The position numbers and the translations under genes are program-made. From Candidatus Sedimenticola sp. (ex Thyasira tokunagai) (GTDB lineage Bacteria; Pseudomonadota; Gammaproteobacteria; Chromatiales; Chromatiaceae), in assembly GCA_037318855.1 (NCBI GenBank), contig CP134874.1:1984598-2048597 (forward strand): a stretch of 64,000 nucleotides of DNA, read 5' to 3'. Positions 27,776-37,055 of the stretch are shown here, piece by piece. A model generated the notes under the pieces. It was given only the letters and a program-made list of their open reading frames with translations. It searched no databases and was not told the origin of the DNA. Numbering within the stretch: position 1 is the stretch's first letter; every line of letters begins with the position of its first letter.

Positions 27776-28270
27776 ATGGCTGAAGATTTAGCCATAAACG
27801 GTGGTGTGGCAAGGGTTACTACCTTGCTGTTAGCCCTACTCTTCACCTCACCTGCTGTGGTTGCAGCCGAATTGAAACCATTTGTCAGCGATGGATGCAG
27901 CTCCTTTCCCGATGGCACTATCAGTCATCAGTCGCTGTGGGTGAGTTGCTGCATTCGTCACGACCTTAGCTATTGGAAAGGCGGCACCTATGAAGAGCGG
28001 CTTAAGGTAGATAGGGCGCTGGAGCAGTGTGTTGCAAAAGTGGGTAAACCGAAAGTTGCCAAGCTGATGTTGGCCGGTGTGCGTGTAGGCGGCTCTCCAT
28101 ACTTTCCAACCAATTATCGCTGGGGATATGGCTGGCCCTACCTACGTGGTTATAAGGCATTGAGTGAGCCGGAAAAAGGTGAAGTGTCGAGTAAGCTGGA
28201 GATGCTTGGGGTGATGATAAAAAGCATTTCTCAAGAGCTAGAGGTAAGCAGATCTTCAGAGGAGAAGTGA
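27776..28270 (+). CDS. Secreted phospholipase-A2-like protein
   Basis: A protein of 164 residues from ATG 27776 with a signal peptide (VTTLLLALLFTSPAVVAA). SDGCSSFPDG resembles a calcium-loop region, and WVSCCIRHDLSYWKGG has the CCxxHD core of PLA2 enzymes, with the His-Asp pair that activates water. An earlier in-frame start at 27647 would overlap the ferritin-like gene and lacks support. It may degrade or bind membrane phospholipid in the periplasm. MITE copy 2 follows directly. The fold is inferred from this motif only. Confidence 0.6.
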   Translation: MAEDLAINGGVARVTTLLLALLFTSPAVVAAELKPFVSDGCSSFPDGTISHQSLWVSCCIRHDLSYWKGGTYEERLKVDRALEQCVAKVGKPKVAKLMLAGVRVGGSPYFPTNYRWGYGWPYLRGYKALSEPEKGEVSSKLEMLGVMIKSISQELEVSRSSEEK

Positions 28271-28281
28271 TTCTTTAAAAT

Positions 28282-28427
28282 GGCTGTGCACAATAATCCG
28301 GGAACCGGGTGTAAGAGCGAACTTGTTCGCGAAGAAGATGCCCGGTCGCTTGATCGCGAATAAATTCGCTCCTACAGATGCACCTTTTTACTATGAAGAT
28401 AGTGCTTCAGGACTATTGTGCATAGCC
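28282..28427. repeat. MITE with GGCTGTGCACAA termini, copy 2
   Basis: Same family as 11670-11814: ends GGCTGTGCACAA and TTGTGCATAGCC, with an internal GTAAGAGCGAACTTGTTCGCGA / TCGCGAATAAATTCGCTCCTAC palindrome. The two copies differ in both arms by matched changes (TA/GC), so the hairpin is kept. It lies at the 3' ends of the PLA2-like gene and norF, where it could act as a terminator. Confidence 0.78.
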
Positions 28428-28434
28428 GCTTTTT

Positions 28435-28725
28435 TTAATTAAGCCGGGTTAGCTGTGCAATCGTTTCCGGGTAGGCCTGTACAACTACAATCAGTAGTGG
28501 AATGACATAAAAGTAGGCATTCATCATAGTACGGATGAAACGATTTGCATTGTGCAGCTCCATAAAGCTTTGCACTACCATGCGTCCTTTGAAGGCAACG
28601 GATATTGCGACTACCACTGATACCAAAAACCCACCGTCAGCAGTTTCGGCAATAAGTGCATTGATCACTGTGATGCCCATCAGCAGCATCCAGATGAAAT
28701 CGATATTCCGAAGGTTTATCTGCAT
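28435..28725 (-). CDS. norF: NorF-like / cytochrome oxidase subunit IV family protein
   Basis: A 96-residue protein with about three membrane helices (residues 8-27, 32-48 and 68-87). It is of the prokaryotic oxidase subunit IV class and follows a NorE-type subunit III gene, with a gap of nine bases. NorE and NorF are accessory proteins that improve nitric oxide reductase activity in denitrifiers. The catalytic norCB genes are not in this window. Symbol depends on the pairing. Confidence 0.7.
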   Translation of the reverse strand: MQINLRNIDFIWMLLMGITVINALIAETADGGFLVSVVVAISVAFKGRMVVQSFMELHNANRFIRTMMNAYFYVIPLLIVVVQAYPETIAQLTRLN

Positions 28726-28734
28726 TTTTCGTTT

Positions 28735-29361
28735 CTATCTCAATACATATAGCAGTGGAAAAATTACGATCCAGGCAAGGTCGATCATGTGCCAGTAACT
28801 GGCGATCGTCTCGAGACCTTCATGCTCTTGTGCACTGTAAGCACCAGTCTTTAGCCGGTAGATCCCCCATAGCAGGGCACCGCTTCCCCAACCTACATGG
28901 AGGAAATGGTTGAAGGTGGTGTAGTAGTAGACGGTAAAAAAGAGGTCAGTTTCGGCACTGTATCCCTGGGCACTATTCCATTGAAACTCCCAGTATTTAA
29001 TTACCAGATAGAGTGCACCGGCAGCCACTGCTCTCCACATCCAGCGCACCGATAGATCAGGCCGGTCAAGACGAATGCAGTGGACGGCTTTGGCTACGAA
29101 GTAGCTGCTGGAAAGGAGGGTAAGGGTATTGAGCATTCCCGCCAGGGTATTGAGCTTGTCCGGCCCTGCAGAGAAAACTTCCGGGTTATGTACCATGGCG
29201 AGAAATATGATGATAAACATCATGGCGAACTCGCTCATTTCGGAAAAAATCGCTACCCAGATTGCCATATTTCCAGGCACTCTGCCCGGTTTAGGGTCGG
29301 GGACGACAAGACCTTTTTTGGAACCTTTTGATGAGGGTTCGACCGCGAGTGTACCGTTCAT
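28735..29361 (-). CDS. norE: NorE: cytochrome c oxidase subunit III family protein
   Basis: A 208-residue membrane protein with five helices, shorter than true CoxC, as expected for NorE. Visible motifs are GNMAIWVAIFSEMSEFAMMF, SSYFVAKAVHC and FNHFLHVGWGSG, with WHMIDLAWIVIFPLLYVLR at the end, a subunit-III signature. It is an accessory to nitric oxide reductase at the inner membrane. It is cotranscribed with norF. Confidence 0.75.
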   Translation of the reverse strand: MNGTLAVEPSSKGSKKGLVVPDPKPGRVPGNMAIWVAIFSEMSEFAMMFIIIFLAMVHNPEVFSAGPDKLNTLAGMLNTLTLLSSSYFVAKAVHCIRLDRPDLSVRWMWRAVAAGALYLVIKYWEFQWNSAQGYSAETDLFFTVYYYTTFNHFLHVGWGSGALLWGIYRLKTGAYSAQEHEGLETIASYWHMIDLAWIVIFPLLYVLR

Positions 29362-29467
29362 TGCCTTGCCGGATTCTCTAGAAGAGACTGCATTCCAGGG
29401 CTAGGGGAGCTGCCTGTGATAATGCATCCATTCTATTATCCGCCAGACCTTCTCTATATGCTCTAAG

Positions 29468-29690
29468 TCACTGCTGTCCCACTTATTTTGCAGTATGTGA
29501 TTGAAAAGCCAGACTCACGGTAGCTACAGAGTGCTTTGTTCTTTATGGATATGAAAAATCAGATAAAAGTATTCCCTCTCCCTACGAGGGAGAGGGCCAG
29601 GGTGAGGGTGTATTAAATCAATGGATTATTAACTCCGCCTCACCCCAACCCTCTCCCCGAGGGGAGAGGGAGTATATGGGACAGCAGTGG
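29468..29690. repeat. Palindromic repeat (CTCCCTACGAGGGAG family)
   Basis: CACTGCTGTCCCA at 29468 is mirrored by TGGGACAGCAGTG ending at 29690. Inside lie TCTCCCTACGAGGGAGAG and CCCTCTCCCCGAGGGGAG hairpins flanking GGTGAGGGTGTATTAAATCA. The same unit recurs at 41230-41505. It is in the norE-folD gap, where no gene is seen. Confidence 0.75.
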
Positions 29691-29875
29691 CTCTAAGTCA
29701 AAAGCATCAGGAAACTTCTAACAAGCGGAAATCCCACTTTTTTAGGCGTGTGATCTTCTGCTGAAGCGGATACGGCTGTTCTGTTCGGGGTGACTCAGAA
29801 GCTCTCCTTGCTGCGGTAATTAATTCTTACTCTTCCCCTCAGATTGCTGTCTGAATCTGATCGAAGTGCCGCAAC

Positions 29876-29912
29876 ACAAAAAAAGCGCAGAGAGGTTGAG
29901 CTCTCTGCGCTT
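29876..29912 (-). terminator. Rho-independent terminator of folD
   Basis: Read on the minus strand, AAGCGCAGAGAG and CTCTCTGCGCTT form a 12-bp stem with a 6-base loop, followed by a T-run. It lies 19 bp after the folD stop. Confidence 0.85.
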
Positions 29913-29930
29913 CTTAGTGAGTAGTTTGCG

Positions 29931-30815
29931 TTATACCAGGTCAGTTACCGGTAGCCCATTCTGCTTCAGAGTGGCGGTGTAGGTATTAAGTAGCAGACAG
30001 GCAATGGTCATGGGGCCGACGCCACCGGGTACCGGAGTGATAGCCCCCGCTTTCTGGCTGGCGGACTCAAACTCCACATCACCCACTAGTCGGCTCTTGC
30101 CTTCACCGGCATCGATGCGGTTGATACCGACGTCAATTACAGTCGCTCCCTGCTTGATCCAGTCACCTGTGACCATTTCAGGCCGGCCGACGGCAGCAAC
30201 GACGATATCTGCACGAAGACACTCTCCTTGCAGATCTTGTGTACGAGAGTGGGCGATAGTAACGGTGCAGCTCTCTTTTAACAGCAGACTTGCCATCGGT
30301 TTGCCGACGATGTTGGAACGCCCGATTACAATCGCGCGTTTACCACTGAGGTCACCCAGGTGACTCTTCAGCATGGTAATACAGCCAAGTGGAGTGCAGG
30401 GAACCATGCCGTCACCGGTGGTGGCAACGCGTCCGACGTTGATCGGATGGAAGCCGTCGACATCCTTCTCCGGGATGATGCTGCTGATAATGATATCTTC
30501 ATCGATCTGGGGAGGCAGCGGCAGTTGAACAAGGATGCCGTTGACCGCAGGATCCTGGTTCAGTTTCTCTATCAGCTCAAGCAACTCCTCCTGTGGGGTG
30601 TCAGCTGAGAGTTTGTGCTGAAACGAGACCATGCCGCACTCTTTGGTCTGTTTCGCCTTCATGTTGACGTAGACTTGACTGGCAGGGTCTTCACCTACAA
30701 GCACCACGGCAAGGCCGGGCTGAACTCCCTGGTTCTGCTGTAGCTGGGCAACCGCACCGGTAATGGTTTTGCGGAGGTCTGCGGCAATGGTTTTTCCATC
30801 GATTATGTGTGTCAT
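29931..30815 (-). CDS. folD: FolD: methylene-THF dehydrogenase / methenyl-THF cyclohydrolase
   Basis: A 294-residue bifunctional enzyme of one-carbon metabolism, using NADP to interconvert methylene-, methenyl- and 10-formyl-THF. Motifs: catalytic Lys in [34 protein letters not shown] and the dinucleotide site [15 protein letters not shown], ending [18 protein letters not shown] 30815 ([14 protein letters not shown]) matches the family start; the GTG at 30830 is less likely. It works with fhs at 23581. Confidence 0.93.
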   Translation of the reverse strand: MTHIIDGKTIAADLRKTITGAVAQLQQNQGVQPGLAVVLVGEDPASQVYVNMKAKQTKECGMVSFQHKLSADTPQEELLELIEKLNQDPAVNGILVQLPLPPQIDEDIIISSIIPEKDVDGFHPINVGRVATTGDGMVPCTPLGCITMLKSHLGDLSGKRAIVIGRSNIVGKPMASLLLKESCTVTIAHSRTQDLQGECLRADIVVAAVGRPEMVTGDWIKQGATVIDVGINRIDAGEGKSRLVGDVEFESASQKAGAITPVPGGVGPMTIACLLLNTYTATLKQNGLPVTDLV

Positions 30816-30945
30816 GGCGCTCTTTATCACTCAATAAGGCGGTCTTAAGGGGGCTCTCCCCCCGCCAACCGGATGTTGTCATTCCCCATATTCTACTCGA
30901 CTCTTCACCACAGTGCCTCATTAGTGGTCGAGGGAACCTTTACAT

Positions 30946-32931
30946 CTACATTACCAGGTTCATCATGGCGATCATTACCACCAGAAAGAGAATGGTCATA
31001 ATGCTGCCGGCTTTCATAAAGTCCGGTACCCGATAACCACCAGGCCCCATAATCAAGGCGTTGACCTGGTGGGTGGGGATAAGGAATGAGTTGGATGTCG
31101 CAATGGCCACCGTCAGGGCAAACATGGCTGGATCGGCGCCGGCGCCGATTGCAATATTGACCGCCAGGGGCACCAGCAATACAGTAGCACCGACATTGGA
31201 CATGACCAGGGTGAAGAAGGTGGCCAGTGTGGCCACTGCCGCCTGAATTACCCAGATCGGCATGTCGCCTACTACTGCCAGTGTCTGGTCGGCGATCCAC
31301 TTGGCGGTCCCGGTGGTTTCAACCGCCAGCCCAAGAGGAATCAACGAGGCCAGGAGGAATACTGTTTTCCAGCTCACCGCTTCATAGGCTTCATCGATGG
31401 AGAGTACACCGGAGAGGATCATGCCCACGGCACCGGTCAGTAGCGCGATAGAGAGGCGGATATCGGTGAACAGCACCATAAAGAGAGCGATGCTGAAGAA
31501 GAGTCCGGCCCAGCCCAGTTTGTGGGGGCGAACCTCTTCCGCACGGGGATATTCGGTAGTGACCACAACGAAGTTACGATCCTTTTCCAGGCGCTCCAGG
31601 GCTATCCAGGTGGTGTGAACCACCAGGGTATCGCCGGGCTGGAATGGCATGTTGCGGATATTTTCCCCTTCACCCAGTGTTTCGCCGCCACGGTTGATGC
31701 CTACCATCGCCAAGCCATAGACCTTGCGCATCCAGACGTCACGGGCACTTTTTCCGATCAGTTGGGAACCTGGTGGAATAACCACCTCGGCAATACCCGC
31801 CTTGCGGCTGGATAGGTCATCGACGAAAGTGCGCATGGTTTTACGCAGCTTCAGGCCCAGGGCCTGCACCATGGTCTTAAGATCATCGGGTGCGGCTATC
31901 ACAGCCAGCACCATACCGGCCTGGATGCTGGTATCGCGGGCCAGGGCGCCGGGGCCGACACGGTTGGCCTCGCCGGGAAGCTTGGTGGCGATAATGCGCA
32001 CACAGAAATCTGACTCTACCTGGCTGATTAGCTTGCCTATCATCTTGCTGTTGTCGGTGACTACCACCTCTCTGACCTTGTACTCCAGGCCATAGACATC
32101 GTGAAAGTATTTCATAGGGTCGGCGGCGGACGTGCTGCTCTCGGTTTTAGAGGTGGGCAGGACGAAGCGGCCGGCAATCACAAAGTAGAGAATACCCGTT
32201 ACCATCAGGGCGAGGCCGATAGGGGTGACGGAGAAGAGTCCCCAAGTCTCCATCTGCTGTGCTTCCGGAAGGGCGGTGTTGGAGGTGAGTATCAGGTCGT
32301 TGAGCAGAATGAGGGGGGATGAACCTACCATGGTGACTGTGCCGCCGAGGATGGCGCAGAAGCCCATCGGCATAAGCAGCCGGGACATGGGCAGACCGGA
32401 GCGGGCGGAGATGCGCGAGACTACCGGCAGGAAGAGGGCGGCGGCGCCGACGTTCTGCATAAATGAGGAGATGATACCGACGGTGCTGGAGATGATCGGT
32501 ATGATGCGGTTCTCTGTTGAGCCACCTGCCTTGAGGATAAAGCCCGCAACCTGACTCATAATGCCGGTACGGTCGAGACCGGCACCGATGATCATCACCG
32601 CAATAATGGAGATCACAGCATTGGAGCTGAAGCCGTCAAAAAGGTGTCTGCTATCAACCAGCGCCTGGTCGAGGCCCATGACCGGTGCCAACAAGCTGGT
32701 GAGTCCAAGCAGAACCATGACAGTGACAGCGGCAACGTCAACGCCAACCACTTCAAAGGCGAACAGGTAGATGGTGAGCATCAGAATGGCACTGACCCAG
32801 GCGATCTGAATAGTAGGTACAACCCACGCCATCATCAGGGCGGCAAGAAAAAACACTCCCCCCGCTATCCACTGTTTTTTTGTTAGAGCGGGTTTCTTTT
32901 CTTGTTGTCCATCATCAGCTGCTTGTATCAC
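30946..32931 (-). CDS. SLC13-family permease with two RCK_C domains
   Basis: A 661-residue inner-membrane transporter: about five helices (22-200), two cytoplasmic TrkA-C/RCK_C domains (about 290-465, as in KVREVVVTDNSKMIGK and GIAEVVIPPGSQLIGK), then more helices to the end. Family signatures SFMQNVGAAALFLPVV and VMSNVGATVLLVPLAV are the repeated anion-binding SNVG/QNVG motifs. SLC13 members with RCK domains move sulfate, dicarboxylates or related anions with sodium or protons. The substrate is unknown; sulfate is attractive in a sulfur-oxidiser but not shown. Start choice is uncertain by a few codons. Confidence 0.82.
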   Translation of the reverse strand: MIQAADDGQQEKKPALTKKQWIAGGVFFLAALMMAWVVPTIQIAWVSAILMLTIYLFAFEVVGVDVAAVTVMVLLGLTSLLAPVMGLDQALVDSRHLFDGFSSNAVISIIAVMIIGAGLDRTGIMSQVAGFILKAGGSTENRIIPIISSTVGIISSFMQNVGAAALFLPVVSRISARSGLPMSRLLMPMGFCAILGGTVTMVGSSPLILLNDLILTSNTALPEAQQMETWGLFSVTPIGLALMVTGILYFVIAGRFVLPTSKTESSTSAADPMKYFHDVYGLEYKVREVVVTDNSKMIGKLISQVESDFCVRIIATKLPGEANRVGPGALARDTSIQAGMVLAVIAAPDDLKTMVQALGLKLRKTMRTFVDDLSSRKAGIAEVVIPPGSQLIGKSARDVWMRKVYGLAMVGINRGGETLGEGENIRNMPFQPGDTLVVHTTWIALERLEKDRNFVVVTTEYPRAEEVRPHKLGWAGLFFSIALFMVLFTDIRLSIALLTGAVGMILSGVLSIDEAYEAVSWKTVFLLASLIPLGLAVETTGTAKWIADQTLAVVGDMPIWVIQAAVATLATFFTLVMSNVGATVLLVPLAVNIAIGAGADPAMFALTVAIATSNSFLIPTHQVNALIMGPGGYRVPDFMKAGSIMTILFLVVMIAMMNLVM

Positions 32932-33361
32932 TTCAGTTCCACCTCGCGTTGAAAAAGAGATGCCCGGCCCATCTTCCGAGAGAGGAACAAGAAGATAGGC
33001 ATCCTGGCTATTTTAGGGTCGCGCCTTGGCGGCGCGGTCATACAAATGGAAACAGTCAGCCGATGCATCTCGCTAGAGCGCATTTTTGGCATCAAGGCCA
33101 ATATTGATTGAGACCGATGGCACGGCGGTGCCGTGGAGATCAGGCGTGTTTCCGGGCAGGTGATCTGTACACCTGCGTATTGAGCTGAAGTGGGGGAACC
33201 CGTTCAGCACTTGCATCGTTTGGACTGTGTCTAAGTATACACTATATAAGACTGCAATAATATGCCGATATAGCAGAAAATTGAGCCTCATCTGAGTACA
33301 ATTCAGTTTATCCACATATAATGCAAAGGCTCTTTGGTTCCAAAGTCACATAGGCATAATC
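32932..33361. other. Intergenic, no gene seen
   Basis: A divergent promoter region between the permease (minus) and the LysE gene (plus). The GCGCCTTGGCGGCGC repeat at about 33011-33027 is a small hairpin. No coding frame is supported. Confidence 0.5.
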
Positions 33362-33982
33362 ATGTTTGAGACCACTACACTGTTGCTGTTTATCATCTCC
33401 TCGGTGCTACTGGCATTCTCTCCCGGACCGGATAATATCTTTGTTCTCACCATCTCTGTTGCCAGAGGCTCACTTGCAGGCACAGTTACTACTCTGGGGC
33501 TCTGTAGCGGCCTGGTTTTTCATACCCTGGCGGTTGCCATGGGCGTGGCGGTGTTTATCCAGGAGTCGGCATTGGCCTTTTCTCTACTCAAGTGGGGTGG
33601 AGCACTCTATCTCTGCTGGCTGGCTTGGAAGATGCTCCGTTCACCGGCAGCAGCTCCAGAGGGTAAGGGAAGCGATGAGCGCCTGATAAGGCTCTATTTC
33701 CGTGGCGTGGTGATGAACGTGATGAATCCCAAGGTCTCTCTCTTTTTTCTCGCCTTTCTGCCCCAGTTCACTGACCCCGCCACAGGGAATATCATCTTAC
33801 AGATCGCTATCCTCGGGTTACTGTTTATGCTCTCGGCGCTAGTGGTGTTTAGTGCTATCAGTCTGCTTGCAGGCCGCATAGGCGAGCGTTTACGCGCGGG
33901 GCGGGGTGGTGAGGTTCTCAACAAACTGAGCGCCGGTATATTCACAGGGCTGGCAATCAAGTTACTGCTCTCTGAACGGTAA
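33362..33982 (+). CDS. LysE/RhtB-family amino-acid exporter
   Basis: A 206-residue protein with about six membrane helices. The family signature is SPGPDNIFVLTISVARGSLAGTV (read at residues 20-42), followed by LKWGGALYLCWLAWKMLR. It exports amino acids or derivatives. The next gene starts 13 bp after its stop and may be cotranscribed. Confidence 0.85.
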   Translation: MFETTTLLLFIISSVLLAFSPGPDNIFVLTISVARGSLAGTVTTLGLCSGLVFHTLAVAMGVAVFIQESALAFSLLKWGGALYLCWLAWKMLRSPAAAPEGKGSDERLIRLYFRGVVMNVMNPKVSLFFLAFLPQFTDPATGNIILQIAILGLLFMLSALVVFSAISLLAGRIGERLRAGRGGEVLNKLSAGIFTGLAIKLLLSER

Positions 33983-33995
33983 GTTCTCCCCGACC

Positions 33996-34754
33996 ATGAA
34001 ACGATTGCTGGTCTTTCTCTTACTCCTCTATGTCGGAGCATTGGCCTATCTCTTTGCCAATCAACAAGCATATATCTACTTCCCCCAGATGACGGCCAGG
34101 GTGATGGTGAAGAGCAACTATCAGTTGCTGAACCAAGGGGTGGAGCTCAATGGCTGGGTGCTGAACCCCGGACAAGAGCGAGCAATTATCTATTTTGGTG
34201 GTAATGCGGAGAGTGTTGAGGGGAATCTACCACTGTTTGAAAAGCTGTTTGATCGCTATAGCGTCTATCTGTTGGCTTACCGTGGCTATGGAGAGAGTGA
34301 GGGGAATCCGTCAGAAAAGGCGCTCTGCTCAGATGCGTTGGCACTCTATGACCAGATCATAAAACATCACAGGGAGGTTGCTGTTATCGGTCGTAGCCTG
34401 GGAAGTGGCGTTGCCACCTATCTGGCATCAGAGAGAGCGGTGACAAAAATGGCACTTGTCACGCCATTTGACAGCATTGAACATCTTGCAGCTGATCTCT
34501 ATCCCGTTTTTCCGGTTCGACTACTGCTGCAGGATAAGTACGATTCCGTTGGCAGGGTCGGCGCCATTACAGCAGAAAGCCTGGTGTTGTTGGCGGAACA
34601 GGACCGAGTCGTGCCGCGCGCCTATAGCGAAAATCTCATAGCCGGCTTTGCCCCCACTAAACTGGAAGTGCGGGTGATTGAGGGGGCAAGCCATAACTCA
34701 ATTTCGTCATATGAGAGCTACTTCAGTGCCCTGGATCTCTTCTTCAACCGATAA
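33996..34754 (+). CDS. Membrane-anchored alpha/beta hydrolase (BEM46-like)
   Basis: A 252-residue protein. An N-terminal hydrophobic anchor (LLVFLLLLYVGALAYLF) leads into an alpha/beta hydrolase. The oxyanion region is IIYFGGNAES, the nucleophile Ser is in VIGRSLGSGVA, the acid is in LAEQDRVVP, and the His in GASHNSI. The triad looks complete. Substrate unknown; probable esterase on the periplasmic face. Confidence 0.8.
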   Translation: MKRLLVFLLLLYVGALAYLFANQQAYIYFPQMTARVMVKSNYQLLNQGVELNGWVLNPGQERAIIYFGGNAESVEGNLPLFEKLFDRYSVYLLAYRGYGESEGNPSEKALCSDALALYDQIIKHHREVAVIGRSLGSGVATYLASERAVTKMALVTPFDSIEHLAADLYPVFPVRLLLQDKYDSVGRVGAITAESLVLLAEQDRVVPRAYSENLIAGFAPTKLEVRVIEGASHNSISSYESYFSALDLFFNR

Positions 34755-34757
34755 TCC

Positions 34758-35423
34758 CTAGAGCAGCTCCAGCAGTGTCTCCACCTCCTGGAGAAAACCG
34801 GGAATCACTTTCGGATCATGCCGCTGTGCGAAACGGTAGAAGAGAAGGTCTTGCCCCCGGGACTCAATAACAAGGTTGGGGCGTGCGGCAAGTTGGTCGA
34901 TCAGTTGTTGTGAGAAGAGTTGCCGTAGCTTCTCCGTATCTCGACCAAGCAGAGTGTACTGCCGGTTGAAGTTGTTTTGTCCATCCAGTGTCACTTGAGT
35001 GAGACCGAAGCGTGCTCCCACTGTTCGCTTATGTATGCGTTTTGGGCTGAAGTCGAAGTCCGGGAGTACTTTTTTCTGCCGTACCCAGATAACGCTCTGG
35101 TTGCGGGTCTCCATGATTTCCTGGTCACCAATAGGTATATCATTTATCCCTTCATCACCTTCCGTGGCTATATAGCTAAAGTCAAAAATGGTCATTTCGC
35201 GATCATTCGAGTAGCCGGTCATACGGTTTTGTATATTTGGAGGCCCCTGGGTGAATAGGTCAAAGCCGATTTCCCCCAGCTCATCCGGTAGTTTGTGCTG
35301 CCCTGAGAAGAAGGTGAATCCCAACCGGGATGCGACGCTGGACATATTGTTGCCGCGGCGCTTTTCAAGGTAGAAGGCACCAGCAATGATGGCGATGATA
35401 ATAATGATGATCAGTTTTGACAT
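34758..35423 (-). CDS. Membrane-anchored hypothetical protein
   Basis: A 221-residue protein with an N-terminal helix rich in isoleucine (residues 4-19) and a soluble body with no recognised domain. It ends three bases from the hydrolase stop, convergent. The body alternates beta strands and helices. No function is proposed. Confidence 0.65.
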   Translation of the reverse strand: MSKLIIIIIIAIIAGAFYLEKRRGNNMSSVASRLGFTFFSGQHKLPDELGEIGFDLFTQGPPNIQNRMTGYSNDREMTIFDFSYIATEGDEGINDIPIGDQEIMETRNQSVIWVRQKKVLPDFDFSPKRIHKRTVGARFGLTQVTLDGQNNFNRQYTLLGRDTEKLRQLFSQQLIDQLAARPNLVIESRGQDLLFYRFAQRHDPKVIPGFLQEVETLLELL

Positions 35424-35514
35424 GGAGAGGAAGCCTTGTTGTTTTGACTAGGAGCCGGAATCTGAATCAGGATCACAGAGAACGCAGAGATGCACAAAGG
35501 ACACAGAGTGATTA

Positions 35515-35754
35515 TCCTAGAATCCTCAGTTGGGCAGGGTGGAGAGTGCACTTGCGGTGGTGCAGTACAAGGCACAACGACGAGGAATAGTTGTTCTATT
35601 CCAAGGAGTTGTAACGCCGTAATGCACCACCGCAAGTGTTGCTATCCGCCCTGCAGCATGATTCACCCTGAGAGTGAAATAGGCGATCGCAGTCAATGCA
35701 ATTAAAATCAATGTGTTGCTCGTAGAATGAAGCGGCCAACTGAGGATTCTAGGA
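35515..35754. repeat. MITE with TTA target duplication and nested hairpin
   Basis: TCCTAGAATCCTCAGTTGG at 35515 is mirrored by CCAACTGAGGATTCTAGGA ending at 35754, and TTA flanks both sides (35512-35514, 35755-35757). Inside, CACTTGCGGTGGTGCA and TGCACCACCGCAAGTG form a second perfect 16-bp inverted repeat. No ORF. Confidence 0.85.
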
Positions 35755-35899
35755 TTATGAAGGTCACCAGGACAACCTATCTGAGGTGATGATGTGCAAT
35801 GGTTGAAAAAGCTCATGGTCGGAAAGTTCCATGTAAACAGAAGCTGTTCTCTGCATACTCTGTGGTTCTTTGTGTCCTCTGCATTCCTAATAGTGTCAC

Positions 35900-36940
35900 C
35901 TATTGTACGATATCTGCGAGCCTTTTTTGAAAGCCGCAGAGTCCCAGAGGACCGCCGTTGTAGAGAATCAGCTGAGCTCCCTCAGGTGGACTTACTTCCA
36001 TGGCGCATTTGACGGTGTAAAGGTGCTTGGCAGAGTAGACCGGGTCCATGAGAATGCCTGTCTGCCGGGCGATAGTCGCGGTTTCTCTCAGCAGGGTTTT
36101 GTTGACGCTGCCGAATGAGGGGGCGGTAGCCGGTTTGTGAAAATCAATTACAGGTTCTTTTTTAGGGACAGTCTCTTGCAACTGAGCCTCAAGCCACTGC
36201 TGGTGGCGCAGGTAGCGCTCGTGGAACTCCCGCTCACAGCCGGCAATCAGAGTGATATGCACCCGCCGCTCCACCATTCCCAAGAGTCGCAGGCCAAGCA
36301 ACAGGCCGATACTGCTTACTCCTGTGCCGCTGTCGGTCCAAATGTCGTTAAACAGGGTGCCAAACTGCTGCTCATTGCGATAGAGATCCTGTGCCAGGGT
36401 CAGGGTGCCGGGAAGAACATCGGGGTGGTCACCGCCTTCGGGGATTACTACCACGGTTTTACCCTGCTGCTCCCGCTCAACCGCCCACTGCTGTGCAATG
36501 GTCTCGGCCTGGGGCCACTCGCTGTGGCTCAGGTAACGGATATCCCCATCATCGACCAGCATTCGCAGAAGAAGGTGGTTGCCGTTTAACTCATTACTGC
36601 CTGGCTGTTTGACACAGGCACAGACACCGATCCCTCGCTCAATCAGTATCTGTGCCAGCCCCATAACATTGTTGGAGTGGGCGCTGCCGATCAGGATAGC
36701 CTCGTCAACTCCCAAATGCTCAAGTGCAGGCAGTAAACTGAGGTATTTTCGCCACTTACTACCAACTACACCCGCATTTAGCTCATCCTCCCGCTTGATG
36801 TAGTGGGCCGCACTATCGAACCCGGGAAGATAAGCGTTGAGCCTATGGATACGACTGCTGCGTGTCAGGTTTGGGTCGGTTTTTACCGCGATCAACCGAT
36901 CCAGTGGTCTCTTATTCTGCATAGTTTGACATTGCTGCAT
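35900..36940 (-). CDS. PLP enzyme, ACC deaminase / D-cysteine desulfhydrase family
   Basis: A 346-residue tryptophan-synthase-beta-fold enzyme. The PLP lysine is expected in VVGSKWRKYL. Other family motifs are IGSAHSNNVMGLAQ, PEGGDHPD and SGTGVSSIGLLLGLRLLG, and ILYNGGPLGL at the C-terminus. Such proteins either desulfurate D-cysteine or open aminocyclopropane carboxylate; the two cannot be separated safely here. It is divergent from the GGDEF-EAL gene. Confidence 0.8.
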   Translation of the reverse strand: MQQCQTMQNKRPLDRLIAVKTDPNLTRSSRIHRLNAYLPGFDSAAHYIKREDELNAGVVGSKWRKYLSLLPALEHLGVDEAILIGSAHSNNVMGLAQILIERGIGVCACVKQPGSNELNGNHLLLRMLVDDGDIRYLSHSEWPQAETIAQQWAVEREQQGKTVVVIPEGGDHPDVLPGTLTLAQDLYRNEQQFGTLFNDIWTDSGTGVSSIGLLLGLRLLGMVERRVHITLIAGCEREFHERYLRHQQWLEAQLQETVPKKEPVIDFHKPATAPSFGSVNKTLLRETATIARQTGILMDPVYSAKHLYTVKCAMEVSPPEGAQLILYNGGPLGLCGFQKRLADIVQ

Positions 36941-37055
36941 TGAATTCCGGCTGAGATACGCCTAAAGTTTCCTTGAACAAGCCAGTGTGCTGCTGGCAAT
37001 TACTCATTCACTACCCCAGGTATCATGAGCGCTCGTTATCGGCCTGTCACATGGA

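Noticed and set aside
29575..29680. Possible CRISPR array from the CCCTCTCC repeats (also 41230-41505)
   Set aside because: Units are palindromes of differing length with no regular spacers and no cas genes.
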